A stretch of 31,962 bases of DNA from a virus: the IMG/VR virus record IMGVR_UViG_3300045933_000063, positions 1 through 31,962 of that record; one strand, written 5' to 3'. The notes under the pieces are model-generated. The model ran no database searches and was not told where the DNA came from. It was given only the letters and a program-made list of their open reading frames with translations. Position numbers and translations under genes: made by a program. Shown here in pieces: positions 31,270 to 31,962 of the stretch. Every line of letters starts with the position of its first letter. Position 1 is the stretch's first letter.

Positions 31270-31691
31270 TGGTCTTAGATCTCATTAGGGTTGGCTCCTC
31301 CAATCGCGGGACGTTCGGCGTGCTCCGTCATGGCCAAGTGCCGTTTGTGCTGACCCTGGAGCGGCCCTGGCTGGACAATCAACAGAACATGTCGTGCATT
31401 CCGAAGGGTCGCTATCGCTGTCGCAAGATCCGATCTCCGAAGTTCGGGAATACCTATGAGATTTGCGATGTCCCGAACCGAACGCACGTCTTGTTTCATA
31501 GCGGCAATACTATTGAGGATACCGAAGGATGTATACTCGTCGGAGAAGAGTTCAGCGGGACGTGGGACAAACCGATGCTGGTCTCCAGTCAACGCGGGTT
31601 TGGCGAATTGATGAAGTACTTGGATGGCATGCCAGAGTTTGATGTGGTGATTCATGAGTTCTCACTGTTGGAATCGTCGGTTGCCGTATGA
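31266..31691 (+). CDS. DUF5675-like protein
   Basis: 141 residues, ATGA overlap with the preceding gene. Pattern: FVLTLERPWLDNQQNMSCIP, KGRYRCRKIRSPKFGNTYEI, then VLFHSGNTIEDTEGCILVGE. This is the DUF5675 signature found in phage genomes. The H...GC arrangement (HSGN then EGCI) resembles the active-site order of L,D-transpeptidases, which use a catalytic Cys, though the spacing differs, so a peptidoglycan role is inference. Its place just before a membrane gene fits the lysis region. Confidence 0.65.
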   Translation: MMVLDLIRVGSSNRGTFGVLRHGQVPFVLTLERPWLDNQQNMSCIPKGRYRCRKIRSPKFGNTYEICDVPNRTHVLFHSGNTIEDTEGCILVGEEFSGTWDKPMLVSSQRGFGELMKYLDGMPEFDVVIHEFSLLESSVAV

Positions 31692-31801
31692 AGAAACCCA
31701 GGGTGTTTCGCTGTCCGCATTGCGGTGAATCGGTCGTTGGGCATGAAATCAACGCCCATGTGCGGGCGTGTGACAAAGGGAAACCGCGTGAGGCTGGCTA
31801 A
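31688..31801 (+). CDS. 37-residue C2HC zinc-finger microprotein
   Basis: ATG 31688 overlaps the preceding stop (ATGA). It holds CPHCGESVVGHEINAHVRAC, a CxxC...HxxxC arrangement typical of a C2HC zinc finger, and ends KGKPREAG. The coupling and motif support a real gene. Function unknown. Confidence 0.55.
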   Translation: MKKPRVFRCPHCGESVVGHEINAHVRACDKGKPREAG

Positions 31802-31810
31802 TGCGCCAGT

Positions 31811-31860
31811 AGCCTCCTATATAGAAATCGATGTACCGTCCATGTAGCAGTAGGGAGGCT
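31811..31860 (+). promoter_or_regulatory. stem that can hide the ribosome site of the last gene
   Basis: AGCCTCC (31811-31817) is the exact reverse complement of GGAGGCT (31854-31860), which contains the Shine-Dalgarno for the ATG at 31864. Pairing across a 36-nt loop would block initiation and could time a lysis gene. Long loop, so uncertain. Confidence 0.4.
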
Positions 31861-31863
31861 GTC

Positions 31864-31962
31864 ATGAAATGGCTGAGAGCCCGGGCAATATGGAACTTGG
31901 CCCCACCTATAAAACCCTTTTCCTTGGTGCTTGCATTGTTATTGGGGGGGCTGTTGGGTGGT
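31864..31962 (+). CDS. N-terminus of a membrane protein (probable lysis), 3' partial
   Basis: 33 codons visible, GGGAGG just upstream. Starts MKWLRARAIWNLAPPIKPFS and continues into a Leu/Gly hydrophobic helix (LVLALLLGGLLGG), cut off by the window end. A short basic N-terminus followed by a hydrophobic segment fits a holin or i-spanin, and the position after a DUF5675-like gene fits a lysis cassette. Not enough is visible to decide. Confidence 0.5.
   Translation, partial: MKWLRARAIWNLAPPIKPFSLVLALLLGGLLGG

Noticed and set aside
1-31962. CRISPR array, tRNA, rRNA, integrase, transposase or reverse transcriptase
   Set aside because: Looked for and not seen: the repeats are coding tandem repeats without spacers, and no motif of these families appears in any credible frame.

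Overview
The window is one stretch of a double-stranded DNA tailed-phage genome (free phage or prophage). Every gene I accept is on the + strand, packed with ATGA- or TAATG-type overlaps. Gene content is podovirus-like (short-tailed): large terminase, portal with a C-terminal coiled coil, scaffold, HK97-type capsid, adaptor, nozzle-like protein, GNAT protein and several ejection-type proteins. There is no tail tube, sheath or long tape-measure gene. I see no integrase, repressor, tRNA, rRNA or CRISPR. Codon use is GC-rich. The host cannot be fixed from sequence; a Gram-negative or diderm environmental bacterium fits the exported proteins but is only inference.

Layout. 1-1961: 3' end of a D12-class DNA adenine methylase with an in-frame 42-bp minisatellite, then a chain of microgenes (zinc-binding-like and single-TM). 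1965-2090: an extended -10 promoter, three hairpins, and an intrinsic terminator whose loop is exactly complementary to the first hairpin's loop. 2098-3289: replication-initiator-like protein and a probable partner. 3290-3752: mostly non-coding, with a terminator and symmetric elements before the terminase. 3753-8581: small terminase, small ORFs, large terminase, portal. 8578-13213: large virion-associated, fibre-like or repeat proteins and zinc-ribbon microproteins, closed by a terminator. 13297-15800: scaffold, major capsid and decoration-like proteins. 15908-17281: a DUF115-like/methyltransferase fusion. 17268-25740: head-tail and tail module, GNAT, S74-chaperone protein and ejection proteins, closed by a second strong terminator. 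25839-31105: five consecutive genes with Sec signal-peptide-like N-termini, including a 911-residue beta-helix plus LamG-like protein. 31108-31962: zinc-ribbon microproteins, a DUF5675-like protein and the start of a membrane (probably lysis) gene.

How it works together: the left end looks like the end of an early region (modification, replication). The rest is the late packaging, head, tail and host-interaction region. Three terminator hairpins each end within about 25 bp of a start codon, which suggests that attenuation sets expression ratios. The two most distinctive features are the kissing-loop leader RNA before the replication gene and the block of apparently exported, evenly cysteine-paired, fibre-like proteins.
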